Source: Burkholderiaceae bacterium (GTDB lineage Bacteria; Pseudomonadota; Gammaproteobacteria; Burkholderiales; Burkholderiaceae). From it: 19,382 bases of DNA. Shown here piece after piece: positions 8,901 through 15,455 of the stretch. Both the position numbers and the translations under genes were made by a program. The stretch's first letter is position 1, and the number at the start of each line of letters is the position of its first letter. The notes under the pieces were generated by a model. That model was not told the origin of the DNA. It saw only the letters and a program-made list of their open reading frames with translations, and did no database searches. The stretch spans positions 1-19,382 of the forward strand of contig CANCBK010000030.1 of assembly GCA_947374315.1 (NCBI GenBank). The letters are read 5' to 3'.

Positions 8901-11237
8901 CTACTGCAGTTCGCGCACGCCACCATTATTAGAAAACTCAGGGATAAACCAATCTCCATCTACCTGAGTAACGCCAGCAGGAACTTCGCGCCCTTGTTGA
9001 GGCTCATCCTTCAGAGCGCTAGCCATATAGGAGATCCACATCGGCAAAGCAAGACCGCCGCCAGTTTCACGATCGCCTAAGCTAGTAGGCTTATCAAATC
9101 CAATCCATGCGATTGCCACCACCTTCGGGTTATATCCAGCAAACCAAGCATCGTGTGAGTCATTGGTTGTGCCGGTTTTACCCGCAATGTCATTGCGACC
9201 CAGCTTCGCTCTTGCACTAGCTGCTGTCCCGGTCTTAGTCACCTCTTGCAGCATGCTGTCCATCACAAAGGCTGTTCGCGCATCCAATACGCGCGGAGCA
9301 TCTTCACGGGCATGGGTAGGTTTAGCTTCAAATAAAACAGCCCCTTTTGAATCAGTCATCTTGGTAATCAAGAATGGATCGACACGATAGCCGCCGTTAG
9401 CAAATACGCTATAGGCAGTGGCCATTTGTAGGGGGGTTACAGAACCAGCACCGAGGGCCATCGTTAAATAAGGAGGATGCTTCTCCGCTTCGAACCCAAA
9501 ACGCTGAATATATTCTTGCGCATAAGAAGGGCCAATGGCGCGAATAATACGAACTGAAACTAAGTTCTTGGATTTAGCCAAGGCGGTACGCAAACGCATC
9601 ATGCCGTCGTACTTACCATCGTAGTTCTTTGGCTCCCAAGCCTGGCTACCCGTTTCCATACCGCCAATAGAAAGAGGTGCATCGTTCACCATCGTGCTTG
9701 GAGAAAACCCTTTTTCAATAGCGGCGGCGTAAATGAATGGCTTAAATGAAGACCCTGGTTGGCGCTGAGCTTGGGTGACGTGATTAAATTGATTGCGACG
9801 GAAATCAAAACCGCCCACCAATGAGAGAATCGCGCCCGTCTCCGCGTTCATAGAAACAAAGGCTGCCTCTACTTGCGGTAATTGCGCCAGCTTCCAAACA
9901 CCACCGTCCGATAACAACCTGACGATAGCGCCAGGGCGTAAGCGTTTCTTAGGCTGCGTACTATCCGTTAATGAAGCCGCGGCAAGTTTCATGCCATCAC
10001 CTTTAAGACTAATGGTGTCGCCAGTAGAAATCATCACTTGCATTTCTTTTGGCTTGACATCAAGCACTACACCCGACTGCAGATCGTCCAGCTGGGGATA
10101 AGCAAGCAAAGCCTCATCAATCGCACGTTGACGCTTGACGCCCTCCTCAGGCAAATCAATAAAACCCTCAGGACCGCGATAAGCATGGCGCAAGTCATAC
10201 TCGAAAATGCCGCGACGCACTGCTTTATATGCCGCATCTTGGTCCGCCTTCAAGATCGTGGTGTACACATCAATCCCTTGGGAATAGATTGCATCACCAT
10301 ATTGAGCTAGCAATAGTTGCCGCACCATTTCTGCTGGAAAATCGGCGCGCGTACTGAACTCATTGCCAAGGCCACGAATATGCAGCTCCTCAATCATTGC
10401 CTTTTGATACTCCTCAGGCGTGATGTAGGACAAATCACGCATACGCTGCAAAATATACTCTTGGCGTATTTTTGCGCGACGAAAGTTTGTGACTGGGTTA
10501 TAGGCGGATGGCGCTTTAGGTAATCCAGCCAACATTGCCGATTCAGCAATCGAAATGTCTTTTAATTCTTTACCAAAGTAGATTTGGGCTGCACTGGCAA
10601 ACCCAAATGCGCGTTGCCCCAGAAAAATCTGGTTCATGTAGATTTCTAAAATCTTGTCTTTACTTAATTCGGATTCAATCTCCCAGGCAAGCAAGACTTC
10701 ATAAATTTTTCTACTAAATGTTTTTTCGTTGCTTAAAAAGAAGTTTCTAGCAACTTGCATCGTAATGGTGGAAGCTCCTTGCGCTAGGTGCCCCCGCATA
10801 TTCGCAGTAGCTGCCCTCATCACACCCACATAATCCACTCCGCCATGAGAATAGAAACGGTCATCTTCCGTAGCCAAGACTGCATTACGCATGCTCATGG
10901 GGATTTCATTCAAAGGAATTACCTTGCGGCGCTCCTCCCCAAACTCACCAATCAGGACCTTATCGGCCGTATAAATACGTAAAGGCGTTTTGGGGTTGTA
11001 ATCCACCAAGGCAGAAATCTTTGGCAAATTTGGTTTTGCTATTAAGAAAGCGTAGCCCAACAATAAAGTGAGCACCACCGCAAAAACCAAGCAAATGATC
11101 AACAAGGCTTTTATGAGAGGATTGCTTCCCGCTTTAGGCGACGAGACATGCTCCGCTCTTGGCTGACCAGGACGTTTATCAGGCTGTCGGTTAAACCGTC
11201 GATTTAAAGGCGGCTTGTCTTTTGGGGGTAGAGCCAT
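8901..11237 (-). CDS. mrcA: Penicillin-binding protein 1A, bifunctional peptidoglycan synthase
   Basis: This 778-residue class A penicillin-binding protein polymerises lipid II into glycan strands and cross-links the peptides in the periplasm. A basic cytoplasmic tail of about 40 residues precedes one membrane helix (about 41-66). The GT51 glycosyltransferase domain follows, with catalytic Glu124 in ATEDDRFYSHGG, then QGASTITMQVARN. After an OB-like insertion comes the transpeptidase domain with Ser496-Ser-Phe-Lys499 (active serine and lysine), Ser-Lys-Asn at 556-558 and KTGTT from 687. It is complete and of normal length. It is divergent from the secretin operon, an arrangement known for ponA/mrcA in betaproteobacteria. 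No Shine-Dalgarno precedes the ATG, and a TATAAT box lies only 8 nt upstream, suggesting a leaderless or nearly leaderless mRNA. Confidence 0.97.
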   Translation of the reverse strand: MALPPKDKPPLNRRFNRQPDKRPGQPRAEHVSSPKAGSNPLIKALLIICLVFAVVLTLLLGYAFLIAKPNLPKISALVDYNPKTPLRIYTADKVLIGEFGEERRKVIPLNEIPMSMRNAVLATEDDRFYSHGGVDYVGVMRAATANMRGHLAQGASTITMQVARNFFLSNEKTFSRKIYEVLLAWEIESELSKDKILEIYMNQIFLGQRAFGFASAAQIYFGKELKDISIAESAMLAGLPKAPSAYNPVTNFRRAKIRQEYILQRMRDLSYITPEEYQKAMIEELHIRGLGNEFSTRADFPAEMVRQLLLAQYGDAIYSQGIDVYTTILKADQDAAYKAVRRGIFEYDLRHAYRGPEGFIDLPEEGVKRQRAIDEALLAYPQLDDLQSGVVLDVKPKEMQVMISTGDTISLKGDGMKLAAASLTDSTQPKKRLRPGAIVRLLSDGGVWKLAQLPQVEAAFVSMNAETGAILSLVGGFDFRRNQFNHVTQAQRQPGSSFKPFIYAAAIEKGFSPSTMVNDAPLSIGGMETGSQAWEPKNYDGKYDGMMRLRTALAKSKNLVSVRIIRAIGPSYAQEYIQRFGFEAEKHPPYLTMALGAGSVTPLQMATAYSVFANGGYRVDPFLITKMTDSKGAVLFEAKPTHAREDAPRVLDARTAFVMDSMLQEVTKTGTAASARAKLGRNDIAGKTGTTNDSHDAWFAGYNPKVVAIAWIGFDKPTSLGDRETGGGLALPMWISYMASALKDEPQQGREVPAGVTQVDGDWFIPEFSNNGGVRELQ

Positions 11238-11245
11238 AGAGTCAA

Positions 11246-11251
11246 ATTATA
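11246..11251 (-). promoter_or_regulatory. Consensus -10 box directly upstream of mrcA
   Basis: The minus strand reads TATAAT, a perfect -10 hexamer, ending 8 nt before the mrcA ATG. The expected start of transcription, near 11239, leaves a leader of about 2 nt. No good -35 is present at normal spacing; TTGGGG lies at a 19-nt spacer. The match is exact, but one hexamer alone is weak evidence. Confidence 0.4.
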
Positions 11252-11293
11252 GGGTGATTACGCAATTTCCCCCCAAGCCCTAAAACCCTAGTT

Positions 11294-11330
11294 TAAAAAA
11301 ATTGGGGGCAGATCTTTCTGACACCCAATT
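11294..11330 (-). terminator. Terminator-like hairpin, minus orientation, in the mrcA / secretin operon gap
   Basis: On the minus strand a 7-bp stem AATTGGG/CCCAATT (11324-11330 with 11300-11306) continues past a small internal bulge with CAG/CTG (11318-11320 with 11309-11311) around a 6-nt loop, and is followed by a run of T residues (11300 down to 11295). This is the form of an intrinsic terminator for minus-strand transcripts. It could stop antisense transcription leaving the secretin operon before it enters mrcA, or act as an attenuator if mrcA also has an upstream promoter. Confidence 0.4.
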
Positions 11331-11377
11331 CCGCTTTCACCGATCGTTTTTGCCGCCCCCAGGGCGAACAATATGAC

Positions 11378-12058
11378 ATGCCTTCACGCCACATTTCCCC
11401 CCAGTCTTTTGATGACATCTTAAGTGAGTTGGGAGACGATCCCGCCATTCCAGACCCACATGGAATTCGTAAGCCCTCCTCGCCACCTAGGTCTGATCCA
11501 TCATCTCAAGCCAAGCTACCAAAACCCCCTTTTTCAACAAAAAGTCTTGAGCTTAAGGGTCTGAAATTCACCCCATTTGTAATATTGGGGGGCATCTTGC
11601 TTCTCTTTGTTGTGGGCCTGTTTCTGTACTTGGAGGCCAATAAAGCAGGCTCTGAGCTTGAGTTAAATACCCTGCAAAACCAAATATTGACCCTCAGAAA
11701 AGAATTTGAATTATCTCAAGTAGAGTGGCAATCAGAACGAGAGGATATATATGATGCATTGGATGAATTAGAAGTGAGTATTCACTCTAAAGAAGTAAAA
11801 GCCACTGTAGCAGCACCTCAAAATAGGCCTGCAGCAACCCCCCATGAAGCGGAACTACGCCGCTGGCGGTATTTGGGGCTCACGCGAATGGGCGCAGTCG
11901 AGCAAGCTTTTTTTCACACTGGGAAGACCACGCTGATGGTGAGCAAAGCAGGTTTGGCTTTGGGTGAATGGCGTCTGACTCAAGCTGAAAAAGAGGTGGC
12001 CATTTTGACCCACCCCAAAGGCAAATCTATTACCTTAAAGTCGACCAAGACAGAATGA
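11378..12058 (+). CDS. Bitopic inner-membrane protein, PilP/GspC-like secretin partner (putative)
   Basis: No strong family match is recognised for this 226-residue protein. It has a Pro-rich, polar N-terminus of about 63 residues (predicted cytoplasmic), one membrane helix at about 64-85 (FTPFVILGGILLLFVVGLFL), a charged coiled-coil-like stretch at about 90-140, a short linker, and a C-terminal beta-rich segment from about 158 (YLGLTRMGAVEQAFFHTG through ALGEWRLTQ). That last part resembles the HR domain of PilP and GspC, the inner-membrane partners that bind secretin N-domains. Its stop overlaps the start of the secretin gene by 4 nt (ATGA), so the two are probably translated together. In related genomes pilM, pilN, pilO and pilP occupy this place. 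The start has only a distant purine-rich site (AGGG, 13 nt upstream). Function is inferred from topology and context. Confidence 0.7.
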   Translation: MPSRHISPQSFDDILSELGDDPAIPDPHGIRKPSSPPRSDPSSQAKLPKPPFSTKSLELKGLKFTPFVILGGILLLFVVGLFLYLEANKAGSELELNTLQNQILTLRKEFELSQVEWQSEREDIYDALDELEVSIHSKEVKATVAAPQNRPAATPHEAELRRWRYLGLTRMGAVEQAFFHTGKTTLMVSKAGLALGEWRLTQAEKEVAILTHPKGKSITLKSTKTE

Positions 12059-13176
12059 CATTCGTGAAAATACCGCGACCAATATCCACTCTCCTTACCT
12101 CCTTATTGCTGCTTTTGTTACTCCAGCCAGCCCTAGGAATACAGCCCGAAATCCAACCGTCATCTCACTCGAAAGATGCGCGCATTAGCCTCCAATTTAA
12201 CCAAATCGAACTAACTGAGCTTTTGCAGGTTTTGGCCAAAATGGGCAAAACCAACTTTCTCCTCAGCGCATCCATCGAAGGGAAGATTTCAGTTGACCTA
12301 CAAGATACCCCCTGGCAAACAGCCCTGCATTCCATCCTCGCCAGCAGAGGATTGCGCCTCGTCCGAAATGGGGACATTTACTGGATAGGCCCTCACGCAG
12401 AAATACAAAGCTTCCAAAAATTTCGTCGAGAGGATGCTGCCCTGCCTTTTGGTGGCGACCATATCAATAGTCCACGCCAAATCTTGATTGAGGCCCGCAT
12501 TGTGGAGGCTGACCAGCGCTTTGCCCGTGAACTGGGTATTAAGCTGGGGTACCAGGCTAACGGCATTGGCAATCATCCAGACCAAAATGCGAGTGCTAAT
12601 CTAGATTTAGCAGGAAGCGGTTTAGCAGGCTTTAACCCGGCTATTTTGGCTGCCACACTGGTTTCTAAGAACGCAGCCCAACTTCTGCAAATGGAACTTT
12701 CAGCGCTGGAATCTGATGGTCAAGGCAAGATTCTATCCAACCCCCGCATCATGACTGGGGATCAGGTCAAGGCCACGATTGAGCAGGGAACAGAACTGCC
12801 CTACCAAGTGAGCTCTCAAAGCGGCAGTAAATTGCAGTTCCGGAAGGCCAATCTTCGCCTAGAGGTTTTGCCCAAGATTCATCCAGACGGGAAAATCTCC
12901 ATGCTGGTGGGCATCAATAAAGACACCATTGGCATGAAAACTGAGCAAGGTTATGCAATTGACACCAAAAACCTGAGTTCTGAAGTCACCGTTGAAAATG
13001 GAGGGACAGCCATCATCGGGGGGATTTTCCAAACCACCGAACGAGACGATGAAATAAAGGTTCCATTACTTGGAGATATTCCATTGATTGGGCATTTGTT
13101 TCGCCATAAATCTAAATTAGCCGACAAAACTGAGCTGCTAGTCTTCTTAACTCCTACCGTTTTAGATAAACCCTAA
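12055..13176 (+). CDS. pilQ: Short secretin, PilQ/HofQ-like outer-membrane pore
   Basis: This 373-residue secretin begins with a signal peptide (hydrophobic run at about 11-27). A single STN/N0-type domain follows at about 43-113 (ISLQFNQIELTELLQVLAKM), then a short linker and the secretin core from about 141 (RQILIEARIVEAD). The core has the conserved VENGGTAIIGGIF near 313-325 and a C-terminal VPLLGDIPLIGHLF followed by ELLVFLTP. Type IV pilus PilQ proteins are usually about 700 residues, with AMIN domains and a secretin_N (N1) domain; neither is visible here. Even the competence-type HofQ/ComE secretins are somewhat longer. It should form a multimeric outer-membrane channel for pilus or DNA-uptake traffic. 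A GTG three codons in is an alternative start. aroK begins 12 nt downstream. Confidence 0.85.
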   Translation: MTFVKIPRPISTLLTSLLLLLLLQPALGIQPEIQPSSHSKDARISLQFNQIELTELLQVLAKMGKTNFLLSASIEGKISVDLQDTPWQTALHSILASRGLRLVRNGDIYWIGPHAEIQSFQKFRREDAALPFGGDHINSPRQILIEARIVEADQRFARELGIKLGYQANGIGNHPDQNASANLDLAGSGLAGFNPAILAATLVSKNAAQLLQMELSALESDGQGKILSNPRIMTGDQVKATIEQGTELPYQVSSQSGSKLQFRKANLRLEVLPKIHPDGKISMLVGINKDTIGMKTEQGYAIDTKNLSSEVTVENGGTAIIGGIFQTTERDDEIKVPLLGDIPLIGHLFRHKSKLADKTELLVFLTPTVLDKP

Positions 13177-13188
13177 TAAAATCAAAGG

Positions 13189-13713
13189 GTGAACTCTTCA
13201 TCCAACAATATATTTCTAATCGGCCTCATGGGAGCCGGAAAATCGACCGTCGGCAAATTGCTGGCCAAGAAACTAGGTCGTCGCTTTCTGGATGCCGACC
13301 ATGTCATTGAAGAGCGTTGTGGCGTCAAGATCCCCGTGATCTTTGAAATGGAAGGTGAAGACGGCTTTCGTAAGCGTGAGGCTCAGGCTATTCATGACAT
13401 CACCGCTGAACATGACGTCATTTTGGCTACTGGTGGTGGTGCAGTACTGCTTCCAGAGAATCGCCAGCTCCTCAGAGAAAGAGGTACCGTCATTTATCTC
13501 CATGCCAATCCAATGGAGCTCTGGCATCGCACCAAGGGTGGCGAAGGTAGGCCGCTACTCAGAAACGGTGATGCGAAGAAGATCTTAGAAAATTTATATG
13601 CTATTCGCGACCCCCTTTACCGCGAAATCGCCGACCATGTCATTGAAACTGGAAAACCCAGCGTCAATCAATTGGTCAACACTTTAATCATGCAGCTTGA
13701 ACTTTCCACTTGA
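13189..13713 (+). CDS. aroK: Shikimate kinase
   Basis: This 174-residue cytosolic enzyme phosphorylates shikimate with ATP at the 3-position, the fifth step of the shikimate pathway to aromatic amino acids. The P-loop GLMGAGKST is at 12-20, Asp35 and Asp37 in LDADHVIEE are the substrate/magnesium region, FRKREAQ carries the conserved shikimate-binding Arg, and ATGGGAVL is the glycine-rich shikimate site. Length matches the family. The start is GTG: an in-frame stop lies 10 nt before it, and the next in-frame ATG falls inside the P-loop. The purines AAAGG abut the GTG with no proper spacing, so translation may depend on coupling to the upstream secretin gene. The secretin-aroK-aroB order is common in proteobacteria. 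Confidence 0.96.
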   Translation: MNSSSNNIFLIGLMGAGKSTVGKLLAKKLGRRFLDADHVIEERCGVKIPVIFEMEGEDGFRKREAQAIHDITAEHDVILATGGGAVLLPENRQLLRERGTVIYLHANPMELWHRTKGGEGRPLLRNGDAKKILENLYAIRDPLYREIADHVIETGKPSVNQLVNTLIMQLELST

Positions 13714-13721
13714 ATTTATCC

Positions 13722-14804
13722 ATGAAAACATTAGAAGTTGATCTAGGCAATCGCAGTTACCCCATTCATATTGGTACGGATTTAATTGATCAACCAGAAT
13801 TATTCAGCGCTTGTGAAAAAGCGACCTCGATATATATCGTCACCAATACCACGGTTGCCCCCTTGTATGCCGAGCGACTGACCAAGACCCTCGAGAAGCT
13901 GGGTAAGCCTGTCAGAAGCATTGTCTTGCCTGATGGAGAGTCTTATAAAGACTGGAAAAATCTTCAGCTGATTTTTGATGACCTCCTCAAATTTGGCGCG
14001 GATCGCCAAACCATGTTGGTAGCCCTAGGCGGTGGCGTCATTGGAGACATGACTGGCTTTGCGGCGGCAAGCTTCATGCGTGGCATTCGGTTTATTCAAG
14101 TGCCAACAACGCTCTTAGCCCAGGTCGACTCTTCAGTTGGTGGCAAAACCGGCATCAATCACCCGCTTGGGAAAAATATGATTGGGGCGTTTCATCAACC
14201 AGCCGCCGTCATTGCTGATTTAAATACTTTAAAAACCTTACCGGCCCGCGAACTCTCTGCGGGTCTTGCAGAAGTAGTGAAGCATGGCGCTATTGCCGAT
14301 GCTGATTTCTTAGATTGGATTGAAGCAAACGCACAAGCGTTATTGGCATACGACACCGCTGCGATGGCCCATGCCGTTCTACGCTCTTGTCAAATCAAAT
14401 CAGCTGTAGTGTCGGCTGATGAGAGGGAGGGCGGAATTCGTGCGACGCTTAATTTCGGACATACCTTTGGTCATGCCATTGAAGCAGGCATGGGTTATGG
14501 CAAGTGGCTACATGGGGAAGCTGTTGGCTGTGGCATGGTGATGGGCGCCGATCTATCGAAACGCCTGAACTACATCACACAAGCCGAAGTGGATCGCCTC
14601 ACCCACATCATTCAATCCATGAATTTACCAACGGTGCCACCGAAGTTTGGCGCACAGCGTTATATGGAATTGATGCAAGTGGATAAAAAGACCGAAGGCG
14701 GCCAAATTCGTTATGTTGTTCTAGAAAAAATTGGCAAAGCACAAATTAAGAGCGTTCCAGATACCCAGGTGATTGAGACCCTAGGGGCAACTGGCGCAGC
14801 CTAA
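13722..14804 (+). CDS. aroB: 3-dehydroquinate synthase
   Basis: This 360-residue NAD- and metal-dependent enzyme cyclises DAHP to 3-dehydroquinate, the second step of the shikimate pathway. Visible motifs are the NAD-binding GGGVIGD at 103-109, the active-site segment [18 protein letters not shown] at 127-144, and probable metal ligands Glu184 (AEVVKHG), His247 (NFGHTFGH) and His264 (WLHGEAV). The ATG at 13722 is preferred because the protein then begins [18 protein letters not shown], which aligns with the family start. A TTG at 13710 overlapping the aroK stop would add four residues and has no ribosome binding site. The gene starts 8 nt behind aroK without a clear Shine-Dalgarno, so coupling is likely. 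It converges with cyaY, 19 nt away. Confidence 0.96.
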   Translation: MKTLEVDLGNRSYPIHIGTDLIDQPELFSACEKATSIYIVTNTTVAPLYAERLTKTLEKLGKPVRSIVLPDGESYKDWKNLQLIFDDLLKFGADRQTMLVALGGGVIGDMTGFAAASFMRGIRFIQVPTTLLAQVDSSVGGKTGINHPLGKNMIGAFHQPAAVIADLNTLKTLPARELSAGLAEVVKHGAIADADFLDWIEANAQALLAYDTAAMAHAVLRSCQIKSAVVSADEREGGIRATLNFGHTFGHAIEAGMGYGKWLHGEAVGCGMVMGADLSKRLNYITQAEVDRLTHIIQSMNLPTVPPKFGAQRYMELMQVDKKTEGGQIRYVVLEKIGKAQIKSVPDTQVIETLGATGAA

Positions 14805-14823
14805 TATTGCTTTTGGGTCGGCC

Positions 14824-15207
14824 TTATTTCTGAATAAGACCAATCTTCACTAGTTGCCCTGCTTGGGCACTAGCAAATTCAGAAAGATCACTGAGTAATT
14901 CGCGGCCGGTTTTAGTATCCAACCAAAGCGGCGAAGCTAAGGTTCCAGCCCAACGATAGTGGTAGCCACCCGATTTAGCAGCTACCCAGATTTCATGCAA
15001 AGGGGGCTGGGTGTTGACCACAATCACGCTACGATCCTTAAATCGAATGTTGATGACATTTCCACCCTGGCGCTCTATATCGAGATCGAGGTCTAATGCA
15101 TCATCTGCCGCCTCCAATGCCACCTCAATCGACTGCAACAGATTGCTTCCCAATTGATAAAATTGTTTGTCATCAATGGTCTCAACTGCTGAGTTGCTTG
15201 AATTCAT
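14824..15207 (-). CDS. cyaY: Frataxin-like iron-binding protein CyaY
   Basis: This 127-residue bacterial frataxin binds iron and modulates iron-sulfur cluster assembly through the IscS/IscU machinery. The frataxin fold is visible: an acidic first helix (SIEVALEAADDALDLDLDIE) for iron binding, beta strands with NVINIRFKDRSVIVVN, the signature QPPLHEIWVAAKSGGYHYRW, and a C-terminal helix GRELLSDLSEFASAQAG. The frame is open further upstream to 15252, but the ATG at 15205-15207 has a good AGGA site 7 nt upstream, whereas the earlier ATGs have none. An extension of about 15 residues remains compared with E. coli CyaY (106). It is divergent from lptM-lysA, 47 nt away, a conserved pairing in proteobacteria. 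Confidence 0.95.
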   Translation of the reverse strand: MNSSNSAVETIDDKQFYQLGSNLLQSIEVALEAADDALDLDLDIERQGGNVINIRFKDRSVIVVNTQPPLHEIWVAAKSGGYHYRWAGTLASPLWLDTKTGRELLSDLSEFASAQAGQLVKIGLIQK

Positions 15208-15224
15208 ATTGGAGTCCTGCATGC

Positions 15225-15230
15225 TATATT
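15225..15230 (+). promoter_or_regulatory. Possible -10 box of the lptM-lysA operon
   Basis: TATATT at 15225-15230 matches the -10 consensus at 5 of 6 positions, and TTCATA at 15203-15208, 16 nt upstream, matches the -35 at 4 of 6. Transcription would begin near 15237, about 18 nt before the lptM start. The region also holds the cyaY ribosome binding site, so the two divergent transcripts would overlap. Prediction by eye. Confidence 0.3.
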
Positions 15231-15254
15231 CAATCATTCGTTTTAGAGACATTC

Positions 15255-15455
15255 ATGATAGCGATTCTTAAAAGAACTCTCGGCATTAGCCTTCTAATAT
15301 CCCTTGTTGGGTGTGGGGTTAGAGGACCGCTATATTTGCCAAATGTGCCACCTGCTCCTGCGCAGCCTAATGAGCCAGAGCCAAAAGGCAAGCTCTACCC
15401 ACCCCAAAGCCCTGCTGCAACCAACCCAACCTCGACTACAAGCAATGACAAGTAA
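15255..15455 (+). CDS. lptM: LptM-like small lipoprotein (LPS translocon maturation)
   Basis: This 66-residue lipoprotein has a short signal peptide ending in the lipobox Leu-Val-Gly-Cys20. The conserved LptM/YifL signature Cys-Gly-x-x-Gly-Pro-Leu-Tyr-x-Pro follows (CGVRGPLYLP, 20-29), and the tail is Pro/Asn/Thr-rich and disordered. In E. coli LptM binds the LptD-LptE translocon in the outer membrane and promotes its correct disulfide maturation; the same role is inferred here. The purine run TTAGAGAC before the ATG at 15255 is a weak ribosome binding site. The 3' end overlaps lysA by 11 nt in a different frame. The place between cyaY and lysA is typical of related proteobacteria. Confidence 0.88.
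   Translation: MIAILKRTLGISLLISLVGCGVRGPLYLPNVPPAPAQPNEPEPKGKLYPPQSPAATNPTSTTSNDK

Noticed and set aside
11305..11355. GGGGGCAGATC and GATC...GCCGCCCCC as a larger inverted repeat in the mrcA upstream gap.
   Set aside because: The two arms match only in parts with unequal spacing, and the left arm is already explained by the smaller hairpin.
13710..13721. TTG start for aroB giving four extra residues.
   Set aside because: No ribosome binding site, and the ATG at 13722 gives the family-typical N-terminus.
14815..14841. Hairpin CTTATT-tctg-AATAAG with outer GGTC/GACC at the aroB / cyaY convergent ends.
   Set aside because: It is AT-rich, bulged, overlaps the cyaY stop codon and lacks a T run on either side, so it is not convincing as a terminator.
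15208..15252. Longer N-terminus for cyaY, adding 15 residues.
   Set aside because: No Shine-Dalgarno before the upstream ATGs, whereas AGGA is well placed before 15207; the longer form would also run over the lptM promoter.
15304..15444. Upstream extension of the lysA frame.
   Set aside because: It lies inside the lptM coding sequence in another frame and does not resemble LysA.
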